A stretch of 64,000 bases of DNA, from the NCBI GenBank assembly GCA_017509245.1, contig JAFWQC010000012.1:25259-89258 (forward strand), given 5' to 3'. This stretch comes from Clostridiales bacterium. GTDB taxonomy: Bacteria; Bacillota; Clostridia; Saccharofermentanales; Saccharofermentanaceae. The stretch's first letter is position 1. The number at the start of each line of letters is the position of its first letter. The notes below the pieces were generated by a model, which was given only the letters and a program-made list of their open reading frames with translations, had not been told where the DNA came from and made no database searches. The position numbers and the translations under genes were made by a program. Shown in pieces: positions 1-8,823 of this stretch.

Positions 1-36
1 ACTACATGCCCTAAAAACGGCCATATAGGTTAACGC

Positions 37-1518
37 TTATCTGCGCTTATAGAACTTATTGAAAAGCGCGCCCTTTACGATGTAGATATCGTGCTCATCG
101 TCAGCTCTTACCGTGAGATAATCGCCGACGTCACCCGAATAATACTTATCTTCAGTCCAGGCTGTGAAGAGCTTAACAGGCTGCTTCAACGGCTGAGCAA
201 ATACAATCGAAGTACCCAGGGTCCTTACGGTCTTGGCATATGGCATTACAAACTTTACCTCGCCCGTTACCCTGTTCTTGATCCTCGGCTCGTACTCGAA
301 CTCTCTCGTAAAGACGAAATTCGTGAGCTGGTAACTGCTTAAGAGCTTGTTCTCCTTGATGGGATAAACCTCGCCCTCAACGCCGATCATGAGATATGCT
401 TCCTTGTCAACGACCGTATCGACATCGCCTTCAAGGGTTCTTATGTTGATAGGTGTGCCTAACGGGAAAACGTCCGTAAGCTTGACGCATCCCAGAGACT
501 GGGCGATCTTCTCGTACGCCTGCATCTTGGAGGTGTTGAGCTTGGTATTCTTGGCATAGATGACAAGATATCTGTCGTAATACTGAACAAGTCTTTCCTC
601 GATGGTCTCTCTTGCAGGCTTCTTGAGATAGTCGGGCTGGATTGATCCGCCGGCCTTCAGATTGTGGCCGCCGCCACCGCCGCCCAGATCTTCTGCAAGG
701 AATGCAGCGAGCTCATCTGCGTGAACTTCTTTTGAGCAGCTTCTTACGGAGAACTTGACCTCGTAGGGGCTCTGGTAGAAAGCAACGCAGACATCGACAT
801 TCTCGGTCTCGAGCGCGAAATCGCTTATGACACCCAGAATGCAGGGGTCGCATGCTTCGGCTTCGATAACGAGATATTTGTTGCTTGCGTGATATTCATA
901 ATTAAGGATCGCCTTGCCGGTGATCTGAAGCTCGTCGAGCGAGATATTTGAATTGACCATTTCCGTGATGGTGCCCTTGTTGATCACGAGCGTATCCATC
1001 ATATCGCGGTCTAACGGGTGTGATACCTCCGAAAGTCTGTTGGTATCGGTATAAAGACCGTAATAAAGTGCGGTCGCGAGAAGTCTGTTGTCGTTCGGGT
1101 TGAACCCTGCCTCTCTTATCATGTCCCAGCAGAGTGTGGAGCAGCTGCCTATGTCGCTTCTGATGCGTGCCATTCCAGGAAGCGTTGTAACCTTCTGGTG
1201 GTGGTCGATTATGGCAACGCGCTTTGCCTTGGTCGTCGTGATGTTCTTCTGGCCATACTGGCAGTCAACGGTTATAAGAAGATCCGGCTCATCAGTAAAG
1301 AACGGATCGTACTTGACCGGCACCTCGAGTTCCTTGATCATCATCTTGAGATTGCTCTTCTGGATCTCGTTTCTTCCTCTGTAGATGAATCTTGCTTCCT
1401 TCTTGTTCTGCGCGAAATACCACATCAGCGCATAGCCGGAAGCCAAAGCATCAGCGTCCGGATTATCGTGACACTGGATCACGATATTCTTGTACTTTAA
1501 AAACTCTTTCAATTCCAT
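37..1518 (-). CDS. DHH-family phosphoesterase (NrnA/RecJ-like)
   Basis: Probable nano-RNase or phosphodiesterase acting on short oligonucleotides or nucleotide second messengers in the cytoplasm. With the chosen start, the metal-binding motif DNPDADA lies at residues 18-24, the DHH motif at 105-107, and a glycine-rich DHHA1 substrate motif ending in GGHNLKAGG at about 279-291. About 190 residues follow that are not part of a minimal NrnA (usually 310-330 aa) and that I do not recognise. The ATG at 1518 is preferred over a TTG six bases upstream because it has a GGGTAG ribosome site at good spacing. No operon partner is visible inside the window. Family assignment is firm; the exact substrate is inferred only from family. 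Confidence 0.85.
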   Translation of the reverse strand: MELKEFLKYKNIVIQCHDNPDADALASGYALMWYFAQNKKEARFIYRGRNEIQKSNLKMMIKELEVPVKYDPFFTDEPDLLITVDCQYGQKNITTTKAKRVAIIDHHQKVTTLPGMARIRSDIGSCSTLCWDMIREAGFNPNDNRLLATALYYGLYTDTNRLSEVSHPLDRDMMDTLVINKGTITEMVNSNISLDELQITGKAILNYEYHASNKYLVIEAEACDPCILGVISDFALETENVDVCVAFYQSPYEVKFSVRSCSKEVHADELAAFLAEDLGGGGGGHNLKAGGSIQPDYLKKPARETIEERLVQYYDRYLVIYAKNTKLNTSKMQAYEKIAQSLGCVKLTDVFPLGTPINIRTLEGDVDTVVDKEAYLMIGVEGEVYPIKENKLLSSYQLTNFVFTREFEYEPRIKNRVTGEVKFVMPYAKTVRTLGTSIVFAQPLKQPVKLFTAWTEDKYYSGDVGDYLTVRADDEHDIYIVKGALFNKFYKRR

Positions 1519-1524
1519 AAACAA

Positions 1525-1956
1525 CTACCCGAATTTTATAAGTTGCTCCACCATTGTACCAAAAAGATATGCTAAACGCACTTACTAATGGTGTGGCATT
1601 TTCAAAGGCCTGCCACAGGCGGTCCCTTATTTTATTGCAGGAAGGGTCCGTCTTTTCTCATATCAATTATTTTTGCGATTTTGCGGGGTAAATAAAGGTC
1701 TCTTCCGCGTCTCTTTCCTCATCAATTCAAGGCAAAATAAAACCTCACCCTGGGACATCAAATAGGGTGAGGCATCTTTACTTTATGGAAGCAACCGTCT
1801 TTGCAAAACGTGCTTTCTTGCTGTAATACTAACATCGCGAAAACATACAGTCAACAAAGTATTTGACTGTATTTGTTCACGTTTTCTGATGGATTTTCGA
1901 AGGGCTCGAAAAGACGGTTTTCAAGCAGATCAAAAAGCCGGAAAAGCCTTGTCTGA
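1525..1956. other. Intergenic region with one terminator and one inverted repeat
   Basis: No coding sequence is visible. It contains the polyamine-operon terminator listed separately and an 8-bp inverted repeat (ACAGTCAA...TTGACTGT, 1847-1870) just beyond the nspC stop. The repeat could be a stem in the 3' untranslated region or an operator; nothing decides between these. Confidence 0.5.
1735..1772 (-). terminator. Rho-independent terminator of the polyamine operon
   Basis: A perfect 9-bp stem (CCTCACCCT 1743-1751 with AGGGTGAGG 1764-1772) is followed on the minus strand by TTTTATTTT. It lies about 185 bases past the nspC stop codon and is the first good terminator in that direction. Confidence 0.8.
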
Positions 1957-3150
1957 TTATGTCTTACCCAATCTGATCTTAAAATCACCGTAACCGAAGT
2001 CAGTCAGTTTCCCGATTGAACCATCCTGCTTCAGCCTGTAAATGTCAGGCAGGGGCATTCCGTTAAATGTGTTGTTCTTGCAGGTCGTATAGATCGCCAT
2101 GTCACCGAAGATGAGAAGATCACCGGTCTTCAGTTCTTCATCAAAACTGTAGTCGCCAATGACGTCTCCCGAGAGACAAGTGGGACCTGCGAGACGGTAT
2201 TTGAACTGCTTTGCGCTGCCGCTTTCCGCGTTATAAAGCGGCGGGGTGTAAGGCATCTCGATAACGTCAGGCATGTGGCATGCTGCACTTGAATCCAGGA
2301 CCGCGATCTTAATGTCAGAATTTTCGACGATATCAAGAACAGTGGTGAACAGATAGCCTGCATTGAGCGCCACTGCTTCGCCGGGTTCGAGATAGACTTC
2401 GACGCCCCATTTATCCATTGCATATGTAATGCATTTTTCGAGCCTTCCGATATCGTAACCGGCTTTGGTAATGTGATGGCCGCCGCCCATGTTGAGCCAT
2501 TTCATGGAAGGAAGAATGTCGCCGAATTTCTCTTCAACAGCAATAAGTGTGGTCTCAAGAGCATCCGAATCCTGTTCGCAGAGCGTGTGGAAATGAATAC
2601 CGTCCAGGAGCGCCAGTGCTTCGGGCGTCATCTCTTTATCCCAGACGCTTCTTGTAACGCCCAGGCGGCTGCCCTTAGCGCAAGGATCGTAGATCTCATG
2701 TCCTTCCTGCGTGGAACACTCGGGATTGATCCTGATGCCGACGCTCTTTCCATGCTGCTTTGCAGCAGCGCCGAACTTCTTCAGCTGATTAATTGAATTA
2801 AAGACAATGTGGTCAGCGTAATTAAGGAGCTCATCGAACTCGTCATCTCTGTATGCGGCACAGAAGACATGCACTTCGCCTTCCGGCATTTCCTCTTTGC
2901 CGAGCCTTGCTTCATAAAGACCGCTCGCTTCCGTGCCGGAAATGTATCCGGCAAGAAGCGGATAGAAATCGTAATTCGAGAAGGCCTTCTGCGCCAGGAG
3001 TACCCTGCAGCCCGTGCGCGAGATAACCGAAGAAAGGATCTCCGCGTTACGGATCAGCTTTTCCTCATCGATAACATAGCAGGGCGTTTTCATTGCCCTG
3101 ATGTTATCTTCTTTCAAAACAGTTGTTATGCCGCTGAAGATTCCGTTCAT
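1957..3150 (-). CDS. nspC: Carboxynorspermidine/carboxyspermidine decarboxylase
   Basis: PLP-dependent fold-III decarboxylase that removes the carboxyl group from carboxyspermidine or carboxynorspermidine, the last step of the aspartate-semialdehyde route to spermidine. The typical opening KTPCYVIDEEKL, the LLAQKAFSN block with the PLP lysine, HFHTLCEQ, the MGGGHHIT motif and LEPGEAV are all present. It is the last gene of the operon, four bases after the stop of the partner dehydrogenase, so the ATG at 3150 fits translational coupling. An ATG at 3093, which begins at the conserved block, is the alternative start. The neighbouring dehydrogenase supports the assignment. Confidence 0.88.
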   Translation of the reverse strand: MNGIFSGITTVLKEDNIRAMKTPCYVIDEEKLIRNAEILSSVISRTGCRVLLAQKAFSNYDFYPLLAGYISGTEASGLYEARLGKEEMPEGEVHVFCAAYRDDEFDELLNYADHIVFNSINQLKKFGAAAKQHGKSVGIRINPECSTQEGHEIYDPCAKGSRLGVTRSVWDKEMTPEALALLDGIHFHTLCEQDSDALETTLIAVEEKFGDILPSMKWLNMGGGHHITKAGYDIGRLEKCITYAMDKWGVEVYLEPGEAVALNAGYLFTTVLDIVENSDIKIAVLDSSAACHMPDVIEMPYTPPLYNAESGSAKQFKYRLAGPTCLSGDVIGDYSFDEELKTGDLLIFGDMAIYTTCKNNTFNGMPLPDIYRLKQDGSIGKLTDFGYGDFKIRLGKT

Positions 3151-3154
3151 GTTA

Positions 3155-4414
3155 TCAGTCTACCAAAACAGGATCGAAGTTCTCGCTTCTCGGAAGTCCG
3201 TGCTTATCGAGTGCGTCGAGGAACGGATCGGGATCGAATTCCTCAACAGTGTGAACGCCCTTTTCGGTCCACTTGCCGGTAAGGAGCATCAGTGCGCCGC
3301 ACATTGCTGGAACGCCTGTCGTGTAGCTGATCGCCTGGCTCTCAACTTCCTTGTAGCACTCCTGGTGATCGCAGACATTGTAGATGTAATAAGTCTTGTC
3401 CTTGCCGTCCTTTTTGCCCGTAAAGATGCAGCCGATGTTGGTCTTGCCGTGTGTGCGCGGGCCGAGGCTTGCAGGATCAGGAAGAAGTGCCTTTAAGAAC
3501 TTGATCGGAACGATCTCGTGGCCTTCGAACTCAATGGGAGTCGTGGACAGCATGCCTACATTTTCGAGACACTTCATATGAGTAAGATAGCTCTGGCCGA
3601 ATGTCATGAAGAAGCGGATGCGCTTGACTTCGGGAATGTTGACAGCAAGAGATTCCAGCTCCTCGTGGTGCAGGAGATACATGTCCTTCATGCCGACAGC
3701 GTCGAAATCGTATTCTCTCTTGATGCTCATTGCGGGGATCTCTACCCACTTGCCATTCTCGATATAGCTTCCGGGCGCGGAAACCTCGCGGAGATTTACT
3801 TCCGGGTTGAAGTTTGTTGCGAATGCATAGCCGTGATCGCCGCCATTGCAGTCAAGGATATCGATCGTGTCGATCGTGTCGAACTCATGCTTTTTTGCAT
3901 AAGCGCAGTAAGCCTGTGTAACGCCGGGATCGAAGCCGCAGCCGAGAAGAGCCGTAAGTCCGGCCTTCTCGAACTTCTCTTTATATGCCCACTGCCAGCT
4001 GTAATCGAAGTATGCCGAGAAGCCCTTCTCTTTGCATCTCTTCTCGTAGATCTCTCTCCATTCGGGATCGTCCGTATCCTCAGGTTCGTAGTTTGCAGTA
4101 TCCATATAGTTGACGCCGCAGATAAGGCAGGCATCCATGATCGTAAGATCCTGGTAAGGAAGCGCGATGTTCATGACCAGATCGGGCTTATATGAATTGA
4201 TAAGGTCAACAACTTCGTCCACTTTGTCAGCATCGACCTGTGCTGTCGTTATGACAGTCTTCGTCTTGCCCTTTAAGCTTTCAGCGAGCGCGTCGCACTT
4301 TGACTTTGTGCGGCTTGCGATGCAAAGCTCCGTAAAGACATCATCAACCTGGCAGCACTTTCTTATTGCAACACTTGCAACGCCGCCGCAACCGATAACC
4401 AATACTCTGCTCAT
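3155..4414 (-). CDS. Carboxy(nor)spermidine dehydrogenase, saccharopine dehydrogenase family
   Basis: NAD(P)H-dependent enzyme predicted to condense putrescine (or diaminopropane) with aspartate semialdehyde to give carboxyspermidine. The N-terminus is a Rossmann fold (VIGCGGVASVA, residues 5-15). Internal motifs include NIALPYQDL, the substrate-domain CGVNYMDTANYE and the GCGFDPGVTQAY block, all typical of the Lys1-like branch paired with NspC. Length 419 aa is normal. ATG at 4414 follows a GGAGG site. It sits between speB and nspC in one operon and is translationally coupled to nspC. Lysine-pathway saccharopine dehydrogenase is the alternative reading, but the polyamine neighbours argue against it. 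Confidence 0.85.
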   Translation of the reverse strand: MSRVLVIGCGGVASVAIRKCCQVDDVFTELCIASRTKSKCDALAESLKGKTKTVITTAQVDADKVDEVVDLINSYKPDLVMNIALPYQDLTIMDACLICGVNYMDTANYEPEDTDDPEWREIYEKRCKEKGFSAYFDYSWQWAYKEKFEKAGLTALLGCGFDPGVTQAYCAYAKKHEFDTIDTIDILDCNGGDHGYAFATNFNPEVNLREVSAPGSYIENGKWVEIPAMSIKREYDFDAVGMKDMYLLHHEELESLAVNIPEVKRIRFFMTFGQSYLTHMKCLENVGMLSTTPIEFEGHEIVPIKFLKALLPDPASLGPRTHGKTNIGCIFTGKKDGKDKTYYIYNVCDHQECYKEVESQAISYTTGVPAMCGALMLLTGKWTEKGVHTVEEFDPDPFLDALDKHGLPRSENFDPVLVD

Positions 4415-4429
4415 AATCTATTCCTCCGT

Positions 4430-5284
4430 TTATTTATTGATAGAAAGGATCAGTTCCCTTAAAACCTTGCACGCAACTGCCGTTGACGCGCCGCTGCTAT
4501 CAATCATGGGCGCCAGTTCATTTATGTCCGCTCCCACGATGTCCGTCATGCTCACCTTAAGGATCGCATCTAATAATTCCGGGAAGTTCACGCCGCCTGC
4601 CTCAGGCGTTCCCGTGCCGCAGAAAACGGACGGATCAAGGCAGTCCAGGTCGATCGTGAAATAGACCGGTGTGTTGTTCTTCTTAAGCTCGTCGCATACT
4701 TCCTTAAGGCCGTCGAAATTGAACTTATGCATGTCCGTATGCCCGTTCGCGAAAATAAACTCCTCACGGTCACCGCTCCTGATGCAGAACTGGTGGATCT
4801 TACCGTCACCGACAAGTTCATGACATCTTCTGAGAACGCAGGCATGGCTGAGCTTTGCGCCCAGATAGTCATCACGCAGATCGCAGTGCGCATCGAAATG
4901 AATGATGTGCATATCGGGATGCTTCTCAAAAACCGCTTTTACGGCGCCGAATGTAACCAGGTGCTCGCCTCCGATCATGATGGGAAGCTTGCCGTCATTT
5001 AAGATGGTGCGTGTCTGCTCTTCAATGTCCTTAAGCGCCGCTTCAGATGAGCCGAAGCACAGCTCAAGATCGCCGCAGTCGAAGACCTTCTTATCCAGAA
5101 GATCCTTATCCTGATAAGGGCTGTAAGTCTCTATTCCAAAACTCTCGTGGCGGATCGCGGAACTTCCGAACCTTGCGCCGGGCCTAAAGCTCGTCGTGGA
5201 ATCAAAAGGTGCGCCGAACAAAGCGATGCCCGCATCCTTGTATTCGCTGTCACAGCCTATGAACGTCTCTACATTCTTATTCAC
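4430..5284 (-). CDS. speB: Agmatinase / ureohydrolase
   Basis: Binuclear manganese ureohydrolase expected to convert agmatine to putrescine and urea. Metal ligands are visible: GGEH (His108), DAHCD (Asp131, His133, Asp135) and IDLDCLDP (Asp212, Asp214), followed by the GTGTPEAGG loop. Length of 284 aa is normal for the family. The start is a GTG whose last two bases overlap the speE stop codon (GTGA overlap, 5281-5284), so translation is coupled to speE. Acting on aminopropylagmatine made by the adjacent SpeE is an alternative activity known in some bacteria. Confidence 0.9.
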   Translation of the reverse strand: MNKNVETFIGCDSEYKDAGIALFGAPFDSTTSFRPGARFGSSAIRHESFGIETYSPYQDKDLLDKKVFDCGDLELCFGSSEAALKDIEEQTRTILNDGKLPIMIGGEHLVTFGAVKAVFEKHPDMHIIHFDAHCDLRDDYLGAKLSHACVLRRCHELVGDGKIHQFCIRSGDREEFIFANGHTDMHKFNFDGLKEVCDELKKNNTPVYFTIDLDCLDPSVFCGTGTPEAGGVNFPELLDAILKVSMTDIVGADINELAPMIDSSGASTAVACKVLRELILSINK

Positions 5285-6135
5285 GATTCAACCTCCATCA
5301 GCATCTTTTCGAGATAGGCGGGAAGATAGAACGAACCTATGTGAAGCTTCGTTGTATAGTACTTCGTGCTGAGGTGCAGGTTCTTCCATCTCTGCTCGTC
5401 AAAATCATTGATCGGATGATATTTCTTGCTCGCAAAACCGAACAGCCAGTAGCCTGCCGCATATGTCGGGATGTGCGCCTGATAAACGCGGCTTATCGGG
5501 AATGTGTTTACGATCCTCTTGTGGCTTCTCTGCATCGCTTCAGCGTCGTGCTTGTAGAACGGGCTTCCCTGCTGGTTTACCATGATGCCGTCCGCACGGA
5601 GCGCATTGTAGCAGATGCCGTAGAACTCCCTCGTAAAATAACCTTCGGAAGGTCCGAACGGATCGTTGGAGTCGACTATTATGAGGTCGTATTCCTCGCA
5701 GCTTCTTCTAATAAATCTCAATGCGTTATCGAAATAGATATGCACACGCGTATCGTCAAGCTTGCAGGCGTTCTCCGGAAGGTATGTGCGGCACGCCTCG
5801 ATAACCTGGGGATCCATCTCGACCAGGTCGATACGCTTTACGCTCTCATATCTTGTGAGTTCCTTTACGACACCGCCGTCTCCCGCGCCTATCACGAGAA
5901 CATCCTGAACATTGGGATGAACCGACATCGGGATGTGCGTGATCATCTCGTCGTATATGAATTCATCGCGCTCTGTCAGCATTACGTTGCCGTCAAGTGC
6001 CAGCACTTTTCCGAATTCCGGAGTATCGAAAATATCGATCTGCTGGTAATCGCTCTTGCTTGAATAAAGGTGTCTCGTAACACGCAGACTGTGTCTTACG
6101 TCAGGTGCATGATATTCACTAAACCACAGGTTCAT
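5281..6135 (-). CDS. speE: Spermidine synthase-like aminopropyltransferase
   Basis: Transfers an aminopropyl group from decarboxylated S-adenosylmethionine to putrescine or a related amine. The N-terminal beta domain is followed by a Rossmann fold with GAGDGG at residues 83-88, the acidic LVEMDP, and the catalytic DSNDPFGP segment (Asp155). An AAGG-type site precedes the ATG, 15 bases after speA. Odd point: no S-adenosylmethionine decarboxylase (speD) lies in the operon, although a complete aspartate-semialdehyde route to spermidine does. The donor must be made elsewhere, or the enzyme has another role. Confidence 0.88.
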   Translation of the reverse strand: MNLWFSEYHAPDVRHSLRVTRHLYSSKSDYQQIDIFDTPEFGKVLALDGNVMLTERDEFIYDEMITHIPMSVHPNVQDVLVIGAGDGGVVKELTRYESVKRIDLVEMDPQVIEACRTYLPENACKLDDTRVHIYFDNALRFIRRSCEEYDLIIVDSNDPFGPSEGYFTREFYGICYNALRADGIMVNQQGSPFYKHDAEAMQRSHKRIVNTFPISRVYQAHIPTYAAGYWLFGFASKKYHPINDFDEQRWKNLHLSTKYYTTKLHIGSFYLPAYLEKMLMEVES

Positions 6136-6150
6136 GTAGGCATGACCTCC

Positions 6151-7605
6151 TTAGATCAGAACGTTGATGTTGTTGATATCCGGGTCCTCGGAACCGGTCA
6201 TCGAACAGCCCTTGGCCTTCGCGTACTGAATGTACTCGATAATGTTCTCCGTGATCCTCTCGCCCGGTGCAAGGATCGGGATTCCCGGCGGATAACACAT
6301 AACGAATTCGCTGCAGACCTGGCCGGCGCTCTCTTCGAGCGGAACGCTCTTCTTCTGCGAATAGAATGCGCTCTGCGGGCTGCATACGACCACAGGGTCA
6401 ATATATTCCTGGCTCAAGAGTCCCGCAGGATCTTTCCTGTATCTTCTGCGGATCTCTGCAAGAGCACTCACAAGTCTTTCGATCTCCTGCACCCTGTCGC
6501 CGATGGACAGATATGCCAGGATATTGCCGATATCGCCGAACTCGATCTGGATGTCGTATTCATCTCTTAAGATATCGTAGACTTCGATTCCCGCAAGTCC
6601 GATATCCCTTGTGTGGACACTCAATTTCGTCGGGTCAAAATCGAAAATCGAATCTCCGTTGATCATCTCGCGGCCATATGCGTAATAACCTCCGACCGCA
6701 TTGATCTCCTCTCTTGCATACTCAGCCATCTCAACAACTTTGCGGAATACTTCTTTGCCGCGGAGCGCCAGATTGCGGCGGCTGATATCAAGGCTCGACA
6801 TAAGAAGATAACTTCCCGATGTCGTCTGTGTAAGGTTAATGATCTGTCTGACGTGTCTCTCGCTCACATTCTCGCCTATAAGCAAAAGGCTTGACTGCGT
6901 AAGGCTTCCGCCGCTCTTATGCATTGATACGGCAGCCATGTCCGCACCTGCTTTCATTGCAGAAACAGGCATGTTCTCGCCGAAATAAAAGTGCGTTCCG
7001 TGCGCTTCGTCAGCAAGGCAAAGCATTCCGGCATCGTGAGCCATCTTAACGATGGCGCGCAGATCGCTGCAGATACCGTAATATGTGGGGTTGTTTACAA
7101 GAACTGCGACAGCATCAGGATTCGAATCAATGGCCTTCTTGACCTGGTCACGGCTCATGCCGAGCGAAATACCGAGGCGGTGGTCGACCTCAGGATTAAC
7201 ATATACCGGAATGGCTCCGCAGAGGACCAGTGAGTTGATGACGCTTCTGTGCACGTTTCTCGGAAGGATGATCTTATCTCCGTGCTTGCAGCACGAGAGG
7301 ACCATGCTCTGAACCGAGCTCGTCGTCCCGCCGACCATAAGGAATGCGTGCTTAGCTCCGAATGCATCAGCCGCAAGGAGTTCGGCATCACGGATAACCG
7401 ATATCGGATGACAAAGATTATCCAGAGGCTTCATGCTGTTAACGTCTACGCCTACGCATTTCTCGCCGAGAAACGCGGTAAGTTCAGGATTGCCCTTGCC
7501 GTGCTTGTGTCCCGGCACGTCAAAAGGAACAACTCTCATCTCACGAAACTTCTCAAGTGCCTCATATATCGGGGCACGTGTCTGATCCAATTCCGTCCTT
7601 TCCAT
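6151..7605 (-). CDS. speA: Arginine decarboxylase (Orn/Lys/Arg decarboxylase family)
   Basis: PLP fold-I decarboxylase that most likely makes agmatine from arginine, supplying SpeB. The PGHKHGKG block, DEAHGTHF (199-205) and the PLP lysine in SMHKSGGS (Lys230) are present, as is the C-terminal domain with PPGIP. The ATG at 7605 has GAGGTGG five bases upstream. The longer reading frame to 7629 would start inside the terminator's T-run and is rejected. First gene of the operon; preceded by a 370-base leader ending in an intrinsic terminator. Lysine or ornithine decarboxylase activity cannot be excluded, but the adjacent agmatinase favours arginine. Confidence 0.87.
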   Translation of the reverse strand: MERTELDQTRAPIYEALEKFREMRVVPFDVPGHKHGKGNPELTAFLGEKCVGVDVNSMKPLDNLCHPISVIRDAELLAADAFGAKHAFLMVGGTTSSVQSMVLSCCKHGDKIILPRNVHRSVINSLVLCGAIPVYVNPEVDHRLGISLGMSRDQVKKAIDSNPDAVAVLVNNPTYYGICSDLRAIVKMAHDAGMLCLADEAHGTHFYFGENMPVSAMKAGADMAAVSMHKSGGSLTQSSLLLIGENVSERHVRQIINLTQTTSGSYLLMSSLDISRRNLALRGKEVFRKVVEMAEYAREEINAVGGYYAYGREMINGDSIFDFDPTKLSVHTRDIGLAGIEVYDILRDEYDIQIEFGDIGNILAYLSIGDRVQEIERLVSALAEIRRRYRKDPAGLLSQEYIDPVVVCSPQSAFYSQKKSVPLEESAGQVCSEFVMCYPPGIPILAPGERITENIIEYIQYAKAKGCSMTGSEDPDINNINVLI

Positions 7606-7618
7606 AGTCCACCTCAAC

Positions 7619-7652
7619 AAAAAACGCAAGCTGTAATTCTTACAACTTGCGT
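7619..7652 (-). terminator. Attenuator-type terminator just upstream of speA
   Basis: ACGCAAG (7624-7630) pairs with CTTGCGT (7646-7652), and on the minus strand the stem runs straight into six U residues. The speA ribosome site begins four bases later. A terminator between the promoter and the first gene is expected to control read-through. Confidence 0.8.
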
Positions 7653-7977
7653 CTGATTAACAATATGACCTTTATTAATTCACATACAGGTGCTTCCCGC
7701 ACCGGCATGACGAATATCAGGCAGAGTCTATATAGCAATACTACTTTTACTACTCTTATTGACCATTTCACAAGTTTGCGCAAATTACGCATTCCGGTTA
7801 TAAAGTAACCAACTTATAAAACTGAGCTTTTAACTCAATCAATAGATCGGAGATCCGATCATCGGCAGTGGACCCGGCTGTCCGTATGGCCTTAACTCCC
7901 GAAGGAGTGGTCCGTAAATCACCTTAGACTCTGATAAACATCGTCTGTGCTTTTAGTTCTGTGTCTTTCACAAAACT
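7619..7977 (-). promoter_or_regulatory. Structured 5' leader of the polyamine operon, candidate riboswitch
   Basis: About 370 nt of non-coding RNA lie between the promoter and speA. On the minus strand it shows a three-way junction closed by GGACC/GGUCC with a UUCG-capped ACUCC/GGAGU hairpin inside, then GAUCGGA/UCCGAUC, UGAG/CUCA, GGUUA/UAACC, UGCG/CGCA and GGUGC/GCACC hairpins, and finally the terminator. I found no T-box core and no conserved core of the guanidine-I, lysine, cobalamin or SAM riboswitches. The ligand is therefore unknown; a polyamine or amino acid would make sense. Confidence 0.6.
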
Positions 7978-7983
7978 GCGGTC

Positions 7984-8012
7984 ATTATACAGTGTGCGTA
8001 TATATACGTCAA
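7984..8012 (-). promoter_or_regulatory. Sigma-A promoter of the polyamine operon
   Basis: TTGACG (8007-8012), a 17-base spacer and a perfect TATAAT (7984-7989), read on the minus strand. Transcription should start near 7977. It sits just past the 3' end of the nucleotidyltransferase pair. Confidence 0.85.
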
Positions 8013-8061
8013 CGGATATCATTTATCGGGGAATAATGGTTTATAAAGGCAGGCTTCCCGC

Positions 8062-8823
8062 TCAGCCTATAACTTCCCTGAAGACCCTGTTAAGTCCTTC
8101 CCAATCTTTATTGTGATCATCCGGCAACTGGTCTGCTATGCCTTTCTGTTTTACTATCCCGGTCTTGATATATTCAATGATCTCCGGTATCTGGGGATTC
8201 ATGTCCTTCTCGTTAGTAACCTTCTTGATCTCAAGGAGACCGTCAATTGCCGCCCTTAAAGACGGCTCAAGATCGAGCTTTAACAATTCGCTGAAAAGGA
8301 CCGGCGGCGCCTCGTGGTACTGCTCGATGTATTCTGCGGCAAGAAGCGGACGCAGTGCGTAGAAATACTTCTTGTAGCGGACTGTATCGCCCTGAAGATG
8401 GTCATGATATGTGTTGCTGGCAGTTCCGTAATAGTGATAAACGGCCGCCTTCTCAGAGAAATACGCCTTTGAAACCTCGCGGATCTTAGCCCATTCATCC
8501 GTCGTGCCGTAAACGACCGGTGACCCGCTCCACTCATAAAGTGTGGCATTGCCTTTTGCAAACTGCTTCAAGGCCTTTTTCAGATCCCAGCCGTTGATGT
8601 CGTAGATCTCATCAAGCTGCCAGTCAATGGTGTCTTTGGGTTCCTCCAGTGACAGATAATCATCTTTCGTTCTTACATAGATGAAACGCACATCATAATC
8701 GCTGTCAGGCGATGCAAATCCCCAGGCGCGGCTGCCCGATTCAACAGCGTGCAGAACGCGCACGTTTTCCTTCTCTTCTATCTCTTTAAGTTTGCTCTTT
8801 ATCTCTTCCGTAATATCTCTCAT
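8062..8823 (-). CDS. Predicted nucleotidyltransferase (COG3541-type)
   Basis: Member of the DNA polymerase beta-like nucleotidyltransferase superfamily. The active-site motif GSRAWGFASPDSDYDVR lies near residues 30-46 with the two metal-binding aspartates. The substrate is unknown; relatives occur near RNA-repair genes and in phages. Its ATG overlaps the stop of the upstream gene by four bases (ATGA), so the two are coupled and may work together. Length 253 aa. Confidence 0.75.
   Translation of the reverse strand: MRDITEEIKSKLKEIEEKENVRVLHAVESGSRAWGFASPDSDYDVRFIYVRTKDDYLSLEEPKDTIDWQLDEIYDINGWDLKKALKQFAKGNATLYEWSGSPVVYGTTDEWAKIREVSKAYFSEKAAVYHYYGTASNTYHDHLQGDTVRYKKYFYALRPLLAAEYIEQYHEAPPVLFSELLKLDLEPSLRAAIDGLLEIKKVTNEKDMNPQIPEIIEYIKTGIVKQKGIADQLPDDHNKDWEGLNRVFREVIG

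Noticed and set aside
3155..4414. Saccharopine dehydrogenase of lysine metabolism
   Set aside because: Family match is real, but operon context with nspC and spe genes points to polyamine synthesis.
7606..7977. Guanidine-I, lysine, cobalamin or SAM riboswitch in the speA leader
   Set aside because: I looked for the conserved cores of these classes and did not find them; left as unknown.
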